A stretch of 64,000 bases of DNA from Brachycybe producta (lineage: Eukaryota > Arthropoda > Diplopoda > Playtdesmida > Andrognathidae): assembly GCA_036925085.1 (NCBI GenBank), contig JAUPFP010000050.1:1-64000 (forward strand). The letters are read 5' to 3'. Position numbers and translations under genes: made by a program. Below are positions 45,723 through 57,832 of this stretch, one piece after another (position 1 is the stretch's first letter; every line of letters starts with the position of its first letter). The notes below the pieces were generated by a model, which saw only the letters and a list, made by a program, of their open reading frames with translations, made no database searches and was not told the origin of the DNA.

Positions 45723-46196
45723 TTATATATGTGGTAGAAATCTGAGCAGCCCAGAGCAATCTGCAGTGGTGGCAGTATCCTCTAGAGCAGGCTGCGACTG
45801 CAATCTCATCAGAGTATTCTGCAGCCAGTCTCTTTCCATATTTTAACAAGGAAGTGTTAGAAAGAACAACAGAAAGTTGGGAGAAGAAACACTTTTTTCG
45901 GTAACCTAACCGAACCGAACCTATCCTAACCAAACATAATAGAACCGAACCTAATATACTTTCAAAGAGAAAAAAAAGTGTTTCGTTTCCCCTTCCCCCT
46001 CCCAACTTTCTTCCGTTTCTTTCTGACACTTCCTTCATGCTTCACCGATTAAAGGCGTTTAGCGCCATTGTTTAAAATAGGGGAAAGACTGGCTGCAGAA
46101 TACTCGAATGATATTGCAGTCGCAGCATGTTCTAGAGGATACTGCCGAAGCTGTAGATTGCTCTGGGCTGCTCAGATTTCTACCACAAATATATGC
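45723..46196. mobile_element. Foldback element with long inverted arms, about 475 bp
   Basis: The left arm (GTGGTAGAAATCTGAGCAGC, CCAGAGCAATCTGCAG, GGCAGTATCCTCTAGAGCA, TATTCTGCAGCCAGTCT) is matched by the complementary right arm at about 46062-46196. The arms extend inward to GGAAGTGTTAGAAAGAAC and its mirror. The short centre (about 45905-45958) is made of CCTAACC and CCGAACC units. Confidence 0.7.
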
Positions 46197-47558
46197 CGTA
46201 ACTTGCGCAAAACTGTTGTTATTATCCAAACTATAAAAGAATAACACAACGTTATTGCTCTTATTGTCATTTCAAAATAAATGAAACTGGAAAATAATAT
46301 AGATTTTAATGAGTTATCACAACAAAAATAATTAACAGTTCAAATTGTACAAACAATGTTCAACTTGTTTCATTTGTCATAAATATATTGATTGATATTA
46401 TATTAATGACATCACCCCTTCTCAATTGAACATTAAAAACCAGAAATGAAATTTACAGTTTTAACAACAGTCAGGAGGGGGGATGTGACAGAGAACAAAC
46501 TACGATTACTTTTACTAAAAATTGAATACACCCACCGTGAACAAAACTTGAAAAATAGTTAAAATGCGAGATGCTATCTTAAGAATGTTGCTCCAACCAA
46601 ATTCCTACTGCCACCCCCACCCCCTCCCCCTCCCCCAATAATAAAAATGGCCGGATTACTAGAAAATATGCTTAAAAATAAAGCTCCAGTATATATAAAA
46701 AAGACAATACAGAACGTGAATATAATGTTTAATAGAAAGGAACTAAAAAAATACTGTTAAAATTGCACTTAAATATGACAAAAGCAATAAAAGAAAGAAC
46801 TCAAAGTCAAGATCGACGGTGGGAGAAAGATATGAATTAAATAAGGACAGAAATAAGGAAATGGGAGAGAAAAGGAGTCTTTTGGACAGTTGTTGAAGCA
46901 TGATAAAATGGAAGACAAATGGTCCAAGATCAGTTGGAAGAAGATGACACAGTGGCAACCGAGTGTGAACAAGACATTTGGACAAAATGTACAACGAAAA
47001 CGTCAAAATGCGCCGTCGTCGTCGTCATTCTTCCTTGCTTTTCACTTGATGATAACGTTTCAATTTTTTCTTTTAAAAATAATAATAAAAAATACTCGAC
47101 TTTTTCACTTTTTTATATAGGCCTATTTTATATATATATATATATATGAAAATGTATGTGTGTATGAGTCTCCATATAGACTAGACACAACGGACATTAC
47201 AGTTTTCACGACTTGACACTATTTTCCACCGCGACGAAATTCCCTTCTTCTCACCCCTTTTTTAAAGAATCGTATAAATTATGTACTAAAATAAACCCTT
47301 TTTATGAGAACTAAGAATAAGGAAGGGGGGCCTTGATATGCAAAAGGAATAGTGAAAATGAGGCTAAAGATATACATCAAAGAGCTTCCATTGACTTTGA
47401 AAGAGTGAGAGTATTAACTAGGGTCCACACATCACGCTTTTAGGACCTTGCAAATCCAACCTTCCCCCTTCTGGCACGTTCTCACCCATCTGTCCAACAT
47501 ACACTTCTCTCCACTTTTGAATTATCAGCCCAGTAGAGTGTGAAGTGAAGCGAACCGA

Positions 47559-47603
<45 letters not shown>

Positions 47604-49170
47604 TGAGTGAGGATAAAATAGTGAAATATATATAAGGAGGCATCATCACAAGGCTGCCTCTTTATATATGTATGTATATATATTGGCTTCTTTCTACGTT
47701 TTACCCACATATTGCTCCAAATACACTAAAATGGGTCTTTTCAACACCTTCATATACAAACACCCACATAATGTATACACACAAGCCCCCCAAAAAAGTC
47801 CATTTTTCAAACAACTTTCAACAACGTCACTGTTCTTGAACATCTTATCCATCATCATGATGACACATACCGTTATAATCTACTACTCACATACGGCATC
47901 CATTTTTTTAAACAAGGGCTCTATACATACTTTGAATTGATAAATTACTAATTAATAATAGTTTCAATGGCATTTTCAATTTAAACATATTTGCGTAAAT
48001 CGCTTAATATCACGTCGGGACATTTGTTTGTGTCATCATCACCACCTACCTCTATAATTAGCAAAACACAAAAATGCAAATAACCTGTTTAGAAACTTAA
48101 ATTGGTAAACTGGATCATCATCATCATCATCACAGCCACAATTACTACTTCGGCAACAACAGGTTCTCCAAGCCGTGGTCGCTTTTTTTAAAAAAAATAC
48201 AATCTCAAAACATTTGAATATACAGTAATTGTTGATGAAAACTCAAATTGCAACAACACAAACGCCAAAGTTTTTAAATAGCGTGTACTAACTGTTATAA
48301 TAGGACAGTAGTATAGTCTAGAAGGAAAGAAGGAACATTCTTTTTCATTCCTGTTCAAGTGATCTGTAAATAAAGCAATTTGTTGTCATTGAAACGTGAT
48401 TAACTGATTATTTTCCTAGATATATTGTGTTTATATATATATGTTGAATTCATTTTCATCTATATCACTCTTAATTAACTAACAAAATTAGTAAAGACTT
48501 TCAACACTGTTATATCATGTTAAGAAATATATAGACACACATATTAAGCGAAAGGATTCTTCGTCTTCTCGTGTTTGCCATAAAACTATCATCTATGCCC
48601 AAATTATACGATCGTAGTTTAATTATGCTAATGAGTAAAGTGCCGCCGATTCAAGCCACAACCAAATTACGAATAACAGTAAGAGACCACCCAAAAAAAA
48701 TCTATACATTAGGCCTATTCGCAAAAACTCATGAATTTTTATTTGTTTCGACAATTAGCAAGACAGATCGACTGTACAGCCACATAAACACAATATAGTG
48801 AAAGAAATCCTCATTCTTCGTCTTCTTCTTCTTCTTGTCGTGTCTTTGTATCAGAATAAGAAGATTATTATTATTATGGCGGTTGAAAAAGCAGCAGAAT
48901 AAAAAAAAAACTTTTAGTTAGGTTGCAATTTTCATTAAGCCTGAATTATGGACTGGGTTCGTAATTTACATAGTTGTAACTTTCACAAAGTTTATACTAC
49001 TCACATTTTTCATAGAATGAATCTTCTTCCGAGATAGACCTACTGTCATCAGTATGCATGTATGTACATTTGCGTATACTGTACATACATGCTAGCTCAC
49101 ATACAACACACAGTAACACAATAATAATAAATTAATAATAAATACATCCGTAATTTTGTGTGTAGAAATA
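46197..49170. other. AT-rich intergenic region
   Basis: No gene recognised. Contains (TA)n near 47131-47148, (GA)n at 47562-47601, (ATC)n at about 48114-48133 and (CTT)n near 48818-48836. Minor frames are compositional. Confidence 0.5.
47562..47601. repeat. (GA)n microsatellite
   Basis: Twenty GA dinucleotides. Confidence 0.95.
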
Positions 49171-49236
49171 TGCATTTCATGATATTTTATCATAGTGGCA
49201 ATTGATGCCATCATGATAAAAATATCATGAAATGCA
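49171..49236. other. Near-perfect 66-nt hairpin
   Basis: TGCATTTCATGATATTTTAT, then CATAGTGGCA, pairs with TGCCATCATGATAAAAATAT and CATGAAATGCA. About 31 pairs with one bulge and wobble pairs surround a tiny loop around ATTGA. Length is like a microRNA precursor, but the loop is very short; a miniature palindromic transposon is an equal alternative. Confidence 0.6.
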
Positions 49237-49464
49237 CATTAAAAAAGCTATGTACGACGAGCGTAGTCTATATGGCAAGTGCACAAATTATTGTTCACCA
49301 GTTGAACTGAATTTCTAAATTGGGAATTTGTTTCTGTGTATATTAAACGTTTCTATAACAGAGATAAGCATAACAAAATCCAGTTATCTTTAAATAATTA
49401 ATGATACAGTTTTCATAATTAGCAAGCAACATCAGATAATTTAATCCAAAGCCACAATTTTAGC

Positions 49465-49509
49465 AAAAGTGGTTAATAAACAGGATTTTTTTTTCATTAT
49501 TATTAACAC

Positions 49510-49608
<99 letters not shown>

Positions 49609-49629
49609 TATATAGATATATAGATATAT

Positions 49630-49662
<33 letters not shown>

Positions 49663-49744
49663 TATATATATATATATATAGATAGATATATATATAGTGT
49701 TAATAATAATGGAAAAAAACAATCCTGTTTATTAACCACTTTTT
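49465..49744. mobile_element. Element with about 47-bp inverted termini around a (TA)n core
   Basis: AAAAGTGGTTAATAAACAGG and ATTATTATTAACAC on the left are mirrored by GTGTTAATAATAAT and CCTGTTTATTAACCACTTTT on the right with one or two differences. Almost all of the interior (49513-49696) is TA or GATA repeat. Tyr/Ile frames are artefacts. Confidence 0.75.
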
Positions 49745-52629
49745 CAAAAAAAGCCTAAACGCTTGGTGTCATTGCTAGGGGAAATAGGGAGAAAGAAAAA
49801 AACCTTCCTTCCTTCGTTCAAAGTGAATTTATGCCACAATTATATTCGAGCCACAACTGTAAATTTAATAAACTCGTGCATGAATATTCTAGTTCCAATT
49901 TTGAAAACAAATTCCTAAGTACTTCAGAACTATAGATGGTGTTTCATAAGCATACAAAAAAAAATCCAAACATATCTATCTCCTCATATAATGTAGGCCT
50001 TAATATAGGCCTACGTCTACATTTTCCAATAATAAAATCGAGACTAGAAAAAAAAGAACAACAAAAAAAGATGAAGAAAGAAAGTAAAAAAAGAGAGAGA
50101 TGATAAAGTGTAGCAAAAGAAGCAAACAGCAAACAAACAAACTCATTGCATTCAACCCAAAACCCCATCTTTTTTTTTTTAGTATCATTAACAAAATAAT
50201 TCATTTTCCTTTATTATCTTTTCTGGAGATTTCCTAATCCAGGCACAGGTTTTTTTTCCTTCTTCGTCTTCTCCTTTGGTTTGTGGAAACAAGTATCCCC
50301 CTCCCCCCTTTCCTATCTTCATCCTCAACCCCCACCAAAAACCCTTACTTAATATACGACTGAAACATTGTGTTCGAAATACACTCTCCCCCCCCCCCCC
50401 CTCACACAGAAGAACAACTTAAGTTCTGGCTTAAAGTACAACATAATGGCTACTACAGTATGTTTTATATACAGCCACATACACACACATAAGAAAATAT
50501 TCCTCAAGTCATTAACTTACTGTAGAAGTTGTTTTTGTATTGAGGGGTGGGGGGTACTAGAAATATGATCTATTGTTGTATTCCTCACATGTAGAGAGTC
50601 TAGAAGAAACATATTCGGAAACAACAATGATAATAAGCCGCTACCTTGTGTACACCTATGGATATCCCCCATCCCATTAATGACAATCAATCTGCTAACA
50701 ATACAAATAAATAAGAACACTAGAAAAAGCATTAACTTTCTTGCAAATTAGAACAATTCATAAAAAACGATACTTTTCTTTGTCCATGGATTATAAAAAT
50801 TATAAATTGCAGGCCAATTAAGAAGATAAAAGTTTGGCAAAATCCATGTATGCAACATTTGTAGAAATTAGTCAATGAGTAGTAATCAATGAAATTAACA
50901 ACCTATTTGAAACGACTGCTGCACAATGCTTGAGAAAAATTAAATTACAAAGTGTCGAAAAGCGACATAATAAATATATTGTGAGACGCGTTACTTAGAG
51001 AATTTGGCATAAATGGCTAAATGACGGGTTTGACCCCCCCCCCCCCCCTTTTCGCAAATATAGTCAATGCCTCTCAATTCTATCAACTCGTTCATTCCCA
51101 GAATCTTTCATTTTATTTTCGTCCCGAGATTCGTTACCACCCATTGGACACTTAAATTTAGGCTATATGAAAAATTCTTCAGCGTTTATCACTTCAATTC
51201 ACATTCCTAATTGAGACTAGTTTTAAAAGTTATCTGACCAATGTCCGAGTTTTTATCTTGAAAACGAATTTGCAATTGTCCAATCAAAAGTCACTTGAAA
51301 GGTCCACATTGAAGAACCCTGCTGACCAAGTGACTAGTGAGTGACCACCACCACCACCACCACTATCGTCGTGTAATAATAATATACAGTAAGTGTCTCT
51401 CTGATGTGAGGAAATTCAAAGAACTGGTCGAAAATACTTTTTTTTTCTTCTTTGTAGCAGCAGCAACCATAAATACACACGAGCTGACTACGAACAAAAC
51501 CCCATCAATGGATGGATGGATGGATGGTATTGCCCACTAAGAAACACTCTTAAACCCAATAGCTAATGGCCTATAAATGAAAGAATTAAGATTAGAGTCT
51601 GCCTTGTATCACATAACCTACATAAGGTTCGGTTAGACTAGAGCGGAGAAAAAAAAACCATCATCATCATCCCAAGTGGGGTGGGGCAAAGTGAAAATGT
51701 CCACTACTACCACCACCACCACCACGGTCACTCTAATAATAGGTAAAATAGATGGATTGCGGACACACAAGGACACAAGCTGTTAAAATACAGCGACGTC
51801 CCCGGTGGTTTGTAACGGTCGATGGGAACCTAATAGTCCATTTCAGAAGCCATAAACGGCACTTCTACTTAATTCGGTGGCAAAATTCGAATGAAACCAG
51901 TCGAATATGCTATAAAAAACCGTAACAGAATATTCTACTTCTTATGTGTAATAAGAAAAGAGAAAAAAATTTCATAAACATTTCATGAGAAATATGAAAG
52001 CTTCATTGAAATTAATTCAAAAGGAAAAGAGATCCTATTAAAAGTTACAACAGAATGACGTGAAAATAAGTCTCCATGCAACAAACACACAGCCACATAA
52101 TAATAATAATGATAATTATACCTACCCGGTATGTAGTATTTGTAATGTAATAATGCATTAAGACATTTCGAGAAAGAAAGAAATTCCCAGGACAACAGCA
52201 AAGTTTAATGATACATGGTAAGATGCAACAACTAACTTCCTGGTAATACAAAAAAAAAACCACGGTAATACCAGACATAGCCCCCCCCCGCCCCCCTCCT
52301 CCCTACTTTCTATCACATGTGTAATTTCAAAGATATACTAATGCATAGCTATATACTGATGAATGTCGTCATAATCAATGATTACAAGACACAATCTTTC
52401 GAGACATAGTACATTTCGAGTCATAAGTTTTCAAGAAAATGTCATGGACCATTTCAAAGATTCACACCATAAACCAAAAGCAAGACACAAAACAACAATT
52501 CCCGAACCTTCCCATAATATAAAAATCCTTTTCAAACGACTAAAAACAAGTAAATCTAAAAAAAAAACTACGTTTATCCGTACAAGCTTCTATTTATACT
52601 AAAGCCTGGGTTTCCTAAGATAGTGGATA
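49745..52629. other. AT-rich intergenic region with simple repeats
   Basis: No gene recognised. Contains poly-C runs (about 50387-50401, 51027-51048, 52282-52297), (ACC)n at about 51344-51362 and 51706-51725, and (ATGG)n at about 51509-51528. Frames at 52602 and 52278 show no domain. Confidence 0.5.
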
Positions 52630-52752
52630 TGACGTCACAAAAACCGTTTTCATAAATGTAATTGGATGTGGTATTCTCGAGAGCGTTCGTGCTTACCGCT
52701 CTCGAGAAAACCGCATACGTTTACATCTAGGAAAACGGTTTTTGTGACGTCA
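52630..52752. other. 123-nt hairpin with TGACGTCA (CRE) at both ends
   Basis: The outer stem is 22 perfect pairs, from TGACGTCACAAAAACCGTTT (52630) to AAACGGTTTTTGTGACGTCA (ending 52752). The middle pairs imperfectly, and the inner stem TTCTCGAGAGCG/CGCTCTCGAGAA is 12 perfect pairs with an 11-base loop (52686-52696). TGACGTCA is the consensus site for CREB/ATF factors. Probably a foldback transposon; could be a structured transcript. Confidence 0.7.
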
Positions 52753-54717
52753 TTTACCGTCATATTGGGACAACAGGAGTGTAATTTGTTTTATTTTGTT
52801 GAAAAAAAGCACGTTATTTAAGGTATCCGCCTATAACGGCGGATCCTAGACAGGTCATACCTTAGGTTAGGTTAGGGTGAAGTTGGTTAAGAGAAATAAA
52901 GTGAACGCAAACGGACAACGGTGGTCATGTCACAACTTAAATGAAAGCTCGTAAATACGTCGTAAGCCTTAATTGAAGAAAAAAAAAAGTACATCCATTT
53001 GAACACCATACAATTTTAACTACTGTATTTAAAATAGTTAAATCAGATTACACAGAATGAAAAGTATTTCAGACAACAAGCTTCCCCCCCCCCCGACTCA
53101 TGTCTTTTAACGTAACAACTTCTCCGAGTTTTAAACGAAATTTCAAATTCCCCGAGAATCCCAGTTTTTTCTTCCAACAATACGCCGGTTTAGAGAGAGA
53201 GAGAGAGATGAAATTCGACGAATAGACCTACTGAATTCGTACGAATTCTAGTCAATTACGGGTGTTGCCCATAATAAGGTTGACCTCTTAAGCCCATAAG
53301 AGACAAGAAAACTTCGTTAGATAAGTTGAGTGTTGTTGGTCAGTCAGAGAAGAAACTCACTAAAAACAAACACGAATCGAACTGGAGGAGGAGGACGATA
53401 GATTTTGAAGAAGAAAAAAGAAAACTCAAAACTGAATAATATTTTGAAGAAAACATTTCTTTCTTGTGGATCACAAAAAGTAAAAACAGATCAATAAGAC
53501 GAAGAAGCTCGCGCACATTATTATTACACGGGATGAAAACACACAAAAGACCGAGAAATCTCATAATCTTCGTAACACGTGAGCTCTCCATCCACCCCTC
53601 CCCACCCCAAAAGTCAATAAGTCTTAACCATATTTTAATTACAAACAATTCAATTTTCCAAATTTACTACTACATGTAGGCCTTTTAAACCAACAAATTG
53701 TTCTTCAAGTGCGGAATTTCTTTAGAAATAAACGAAATACATACAAAAGTGATGATGGCTCAAAACACACACAAAAAGAAAAATCATTTTTAAAAGAAAA
53801 TTAATGTCTTATTTTTAATTAACAAAAAGTTTAAAATGGTCTCGTAAAGTTAATAATAGCAACATTTTTAAAATCTTCAAAATGGTGTCTCCAATTCAAA
53901 CATAATCTAACAATAAAAATAAAGGCAACAATAAAAGGGGGATAAGAACGTTGCACAATCTGATTTGCACATTTTTAATCGAGGAATGAAACGAAAACAA
54001 AAATGGTTCATTTTAAATTATGCAAATTACTCATTAACCATATAATCATTTGCAGCCCGTGCAAAATTTCAACTATTGTCAGCCCAATAAAATAGACCAA
54101 AAAAAGTAGCAATAGTGAAAGATTTCTACTATTTGTGTTATAAAAGAATTTACTTATATATTATGTTAAAAGGTATACAAGTATTTTTTTATGATAAAAA
54201 GAAAGTTTACCAAGGGTTTAAAAGCGTTTTTTTTTAAAGTAAATTTACTCGTTTAATAAAATTGACATACCCTAATAAAAGAAAACAATGAGAAAACACT
54301 TTCGACTACTTTTCTTCTTCTTGTTGTTGTTCTTCCAAATGGCGGCTCCAAGTTGAATGGTGAAATAATTGAAAGACACGTCATTTCTTTCTTTTCTTCT
54401 AACCGCAGCTGTTTGTTATGTACATATTACACTTTCGAATATGTAAGATACGAACATAGAAAAGAAAGAAAATGCAACAAAAACCCACCGAGTTTCTTCT
54501 TCTTCTTCTTGCTGCTGTTTTTTTTATTTAAAAATCCCCATTTAAATTCTATTAAAAAAGGCGCCGTTTTTTCTTATTGAATAAAAAGAAAAACAATACC
54601 CCCACCCCCACGCACGCAGCCCAATCTCTTTATTTTACGAAAAACCACTCTCAAAATAAAGCAAATTTCTCTTTCCTTTTTTGGTAAAGACACGCACACA
54701 CAAAAATTGCTACAATT
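52753..54717. other. AT-rich intergenic region
   Basis: CTTAGGTTAGGTTAGGGTG at 52861-52879, a poly-C run at about 53085-53094 and a short (GA)n at about 53196-53208. No gene recognised. Confidence 0.5.
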
Positions 54718-55099
54718 GGTGCGTTTACTAGTGAGCTGAAGATGAAATTCGTGTACTGAAGCAGTGGCTGAAAATGAACAATGTGTTTCAGCTATTAGGT
54801 TTATTACACAAAGTGACCATCATGTGGCCTTGATAAAACAATTATTTGCATGAAGTACCGTTTTAACATTCCTATTGGTTGATGGGTATCACGTGACAAT
54901 GACATCACCAGTTGATCAGCTACAATAATGAGCTGAAATATCTAACCATACAGTACGCTCGTATATTAGATATAAGCTGAAATGGATTTTAAGCTCCAAT
55001 TTGCTGCTTCAGCTAAAAAATCTTTCATTTTCAACTTACATGTAAATGTCAGATCTGATAGAGAAGACGCATATAAGATGTTACAGCAGTAAATGCACC
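54718..55099. mobile_element. MITE-like element with GGTGCRTTTACT termini
   Basis: Starts GGTGCGTTTACTAG and ends CAGTAAATGCACC, a 12-13-base inverted terminus. The interior repeats GCTGAAA and CAGCT motifs on both strands. The terminus resembles GGTGCATTCAC of the 24902-25331 element, so they may be related families. No target duplication is clear. Confidence 0.45.
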
Positions 55100-56606
55100 T
55101 TAACATCTACTATATTAAAAATGGTATGCCACATTCACACCTAACCTACCTATGTAAATCACGAGGTTGTCACGAGGTATTATGTTATTATAATGAAAAC
55201 CACGACCAGAAGGCAAGTGATTTTGACTGCAGCTCATGAAGACGTTGAGCATGTGTCCAACTTTAGCAGCTTGCTTTAGCTGCTAACAGCCAACAGCAGA
55301 AACAACCTTAGTTCATTTGTTTATTAATTGCTTAATCTCAACATCAACATCCAGGTCAGATGATCAGGGAAATACAGACAAATCGATGCAAAGGCAATGA
55401 GCAATGTAAAGTCAAGAAGCAATGCAATAAGAATTATCAACACAAGGCAAATTTTCAAATACAAGACATTTTTCAAACACAAATCAATTTTTTCCCCATA
55501 CAAGTCAAAGTGAAACAAATAAGGACCACGCAAACATCCATGCCCTGGCCAGGAACCAGCCTAGTGTCAATACGGCTTTACAGTTGCCAGTTGCACATCG
55601 TCCACTGTCGAAAGCTGGGAACAGACGGTCAGTCTTGGCTTGTTCATTGTTTGTATTACATGTTATATTACATTATGTTTACATGTGACACGAGCGTAAC
55701 CCAAATTGACCGTGTTGTTAGCTACCTAAGACACTGAACGAAATTCTCGTCCCAGTCGTATAATAATCACCTAAGCACGACCTAAAACGTACACTGAATC
55801 CAGCTTATGATAAAACATGGTTAAACTTTTGTTGTTCAATCACCTCGCAGATCAGGAAACGAACCAAAAATACTTGAAGAATGTAACACCCCCCCCCCCC
55901 CCAAGTAAAAATGACCCATGAAAGCAAAACTTAATAAGAACGGCCGCTAGATTAGTTTTTAAGAAATGCTATATTTTGAACAATGAACGCACATTGAGAA
56001 TTAATTGTAACCACAAAAACACCCAAAACCAATTTAAGTTGCCCATGACTACAACGAATTAATTCTACATGTATATTTAGGCAGAAATACCAAATCACTA
56101 CTAAACCACTTCATCCATTCATTTCTATCGCATGTTTTCTGCATTTCTGTGGACCATTTTAGGGTTCACCACTATCTACAGTATTAATTAATAGCCTTCA
56201 TCTAATAGTTCATTTATAGACATTGATCAATGTTGGATGACTAAATCCTCTAAGAAGAAATTAGTTCAGGGATTTATAGACATGTGCCAATATAATTTTG
56301 ATTGCAATTATAATTATTAATTATTGTTATGTAATGATGAGACAAATACATCAGGGCACCTTGGTATGCAAACAGATAATAATAATTACAGTACGTGCTA
56401 TCAGTAGAATGGCTCCTATTGCCCATTGTCATCCTCACAGTGATCGGCATCCACCGGTTACGTCTTCTCCACGTGTTAACACGTGGTTAGCCACATACGC
56501 ATTGAGCCAGCCAAATCAATGAATCATACAAACACTTGTGACAGTCTGACAGACACCCCCCCTTCTAAATAGGGTGATGATATATATAACAAATTATATT
56601 CATACT
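55100..56606. other. AT-rich intergenic region
   Basis: No gene recognised. The 55360-55737 frame has no recognisable domain. A poly-C run lies at about 55889-55902 and an E-box palindrome at 56469-56486. Confidence 0.45.
56469..56486. promoter_or_regulatory. Perfect 18-bp palindrome with two E-boxes
   Basis: CCACGTGTTAACACGTGG contains CACGTG at 56470-56475 and 56480-56485, a class bound by bHLH factors. No nearby gene is recognised, so a regulatory role is only a possibility. Confidence 0.3.
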
Positions 56607-56762
56607 GTATGTACATGCCGCATCCATTTGATGTCATTGTCCATTACACGAAATGTATGTTCACTTCGCGTTTCGCATCAGGCCAATTTATGTTCATTTC
56701 GCGAAATGGACGTACATTTCGTGTCATGGACAATGACACCAAATGGATGCCACATATACACT
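56607..56762 (+). mobile_element. Small foldback element, copy 2
   Basis: The left arm GCATCCATTTGATGTCATTG then TCCATTACACGAAATGTATG pairs with CGTACATTTCGTGTCATGGA and CAATGACACCAAATGGATGC. It shares arms and loop (GCATCAGGCCAAT) with 25491-25625 in opposite orientation. Arms are about 60 bases and better paired than in copy 1. Confidence 0.75.
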
Positions 56763-57341
56763 ATACATATAAAATACAATATGGTGAAGAAAAAGAAGAA
56801 GAAAACATAATCCATACATTATATTATAAATTAGATCTTATAATATAATGGAGGGAACCAGTTCTGCTTTATTTGATCCAAAGGCTTTTTAGTACTTTTC
56901 ACTTATTTCGTCTCCATTTCACCCATCGAATCATTTAATGGAGATTTCAGATTGCTTTAAGTAAGGATAAGAATATAATATATACATGTATATATTAGAT
57001 ATGGATTATTATTATAAAAATGAAATTGAGAAGAAACGCAGTTGGTCTTTATATGAAAAAAAAGCTAAAGCTAAAATAAAAACATATACAGAAAAAATAG
57101 CTTTACAGCGATAGAGAGCGAGCGAAAGGCGCATTAAGTAGCGGAAGAAATTAGCAATTCACTCCAAGTCCTTGGGACTTCTAATGACTTGATACAGTTA
57201 ATAATAATACGGCAGATGGCAATTCATGCGATTGAAATGAAAATGGTAATTAAGTCAATCTCTCTCTCGCTCTTCTCTAAGAAATTTCACTCTTAACATC
57301 TATCATATATTCTTTTGTATGTATTTATAATGGCTGTTATC

Positions 57342-57395
<54 letters not shown>

Positions 57396-57549
57396 CTATC
57401 TATCATATCATGTAGTAATTGCCAGTTACATTCATTATTCAGATTGGAGTCTACAAATAATTTTGAACCTTCATCGTTCAAAATAAGTAACATTTCCACA
57501 ACGACTTTACTCTTTTTTAGATCGCTCTTCTCCATTATATACTGTACAT
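56763..57549. other. AT-rich spacer with a (CT)n microsatellite
   Basis: (CT)n at 57346-57391. No gene recognised. Confidence 0.5.
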
Positions 57550-57824
57550 CAAACATATCAAACTCGCGGCCCACAACGAATATCTTTGTGGCCCAGCTAT
57601 TATAACGGCATGGAAAAAAAGTTTTAATAAAAATTTTGTAGCTTAATTATGAAACTACTTTTTCTCACCTTTGAAATATTATTATAATTCTCATTTTGTG
57701 CTTATTACATTTCTAAAGTAACAATCTATTGTCTTTGTACTTTTCGAAATAAACCTACGTTTCTATAAAAATTGAAGTTTTTGTTTTTTTGCGACCGTGT
57801 TAGCCTTTGAGTATGACATGCTTG
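57550..57824. mobile_element. Non-autonomous hAT-type element (275 bp)
   Basis: Flanked by an exact 8-base target duplication CTGTACAT (57542-57549 and 57825-57832), the hAT hallmark. Termini CAAACATATCAAACTC and GAGTATGACATGCTTG pair at 13 of 16 positions. The left subterminal CTCGCGGCCCAC is like many animal hAT elements. The interior is AT-rich with no transposase. Confidence 0.75.
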
Positions 57825-57832
57825 CTGTACAT

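Noticed and set aside
49441..49739. Tyr-Ile repeat frames, also at 29595-29835, 33656-33877 and 40793-41221
   Set aside because: Translations of (TA)n microsatellites.
55360..55737. 125-codon plus-strand frame
   Set aside because: No recognisable domain, start context or splice support; AT-rich composition explains it.
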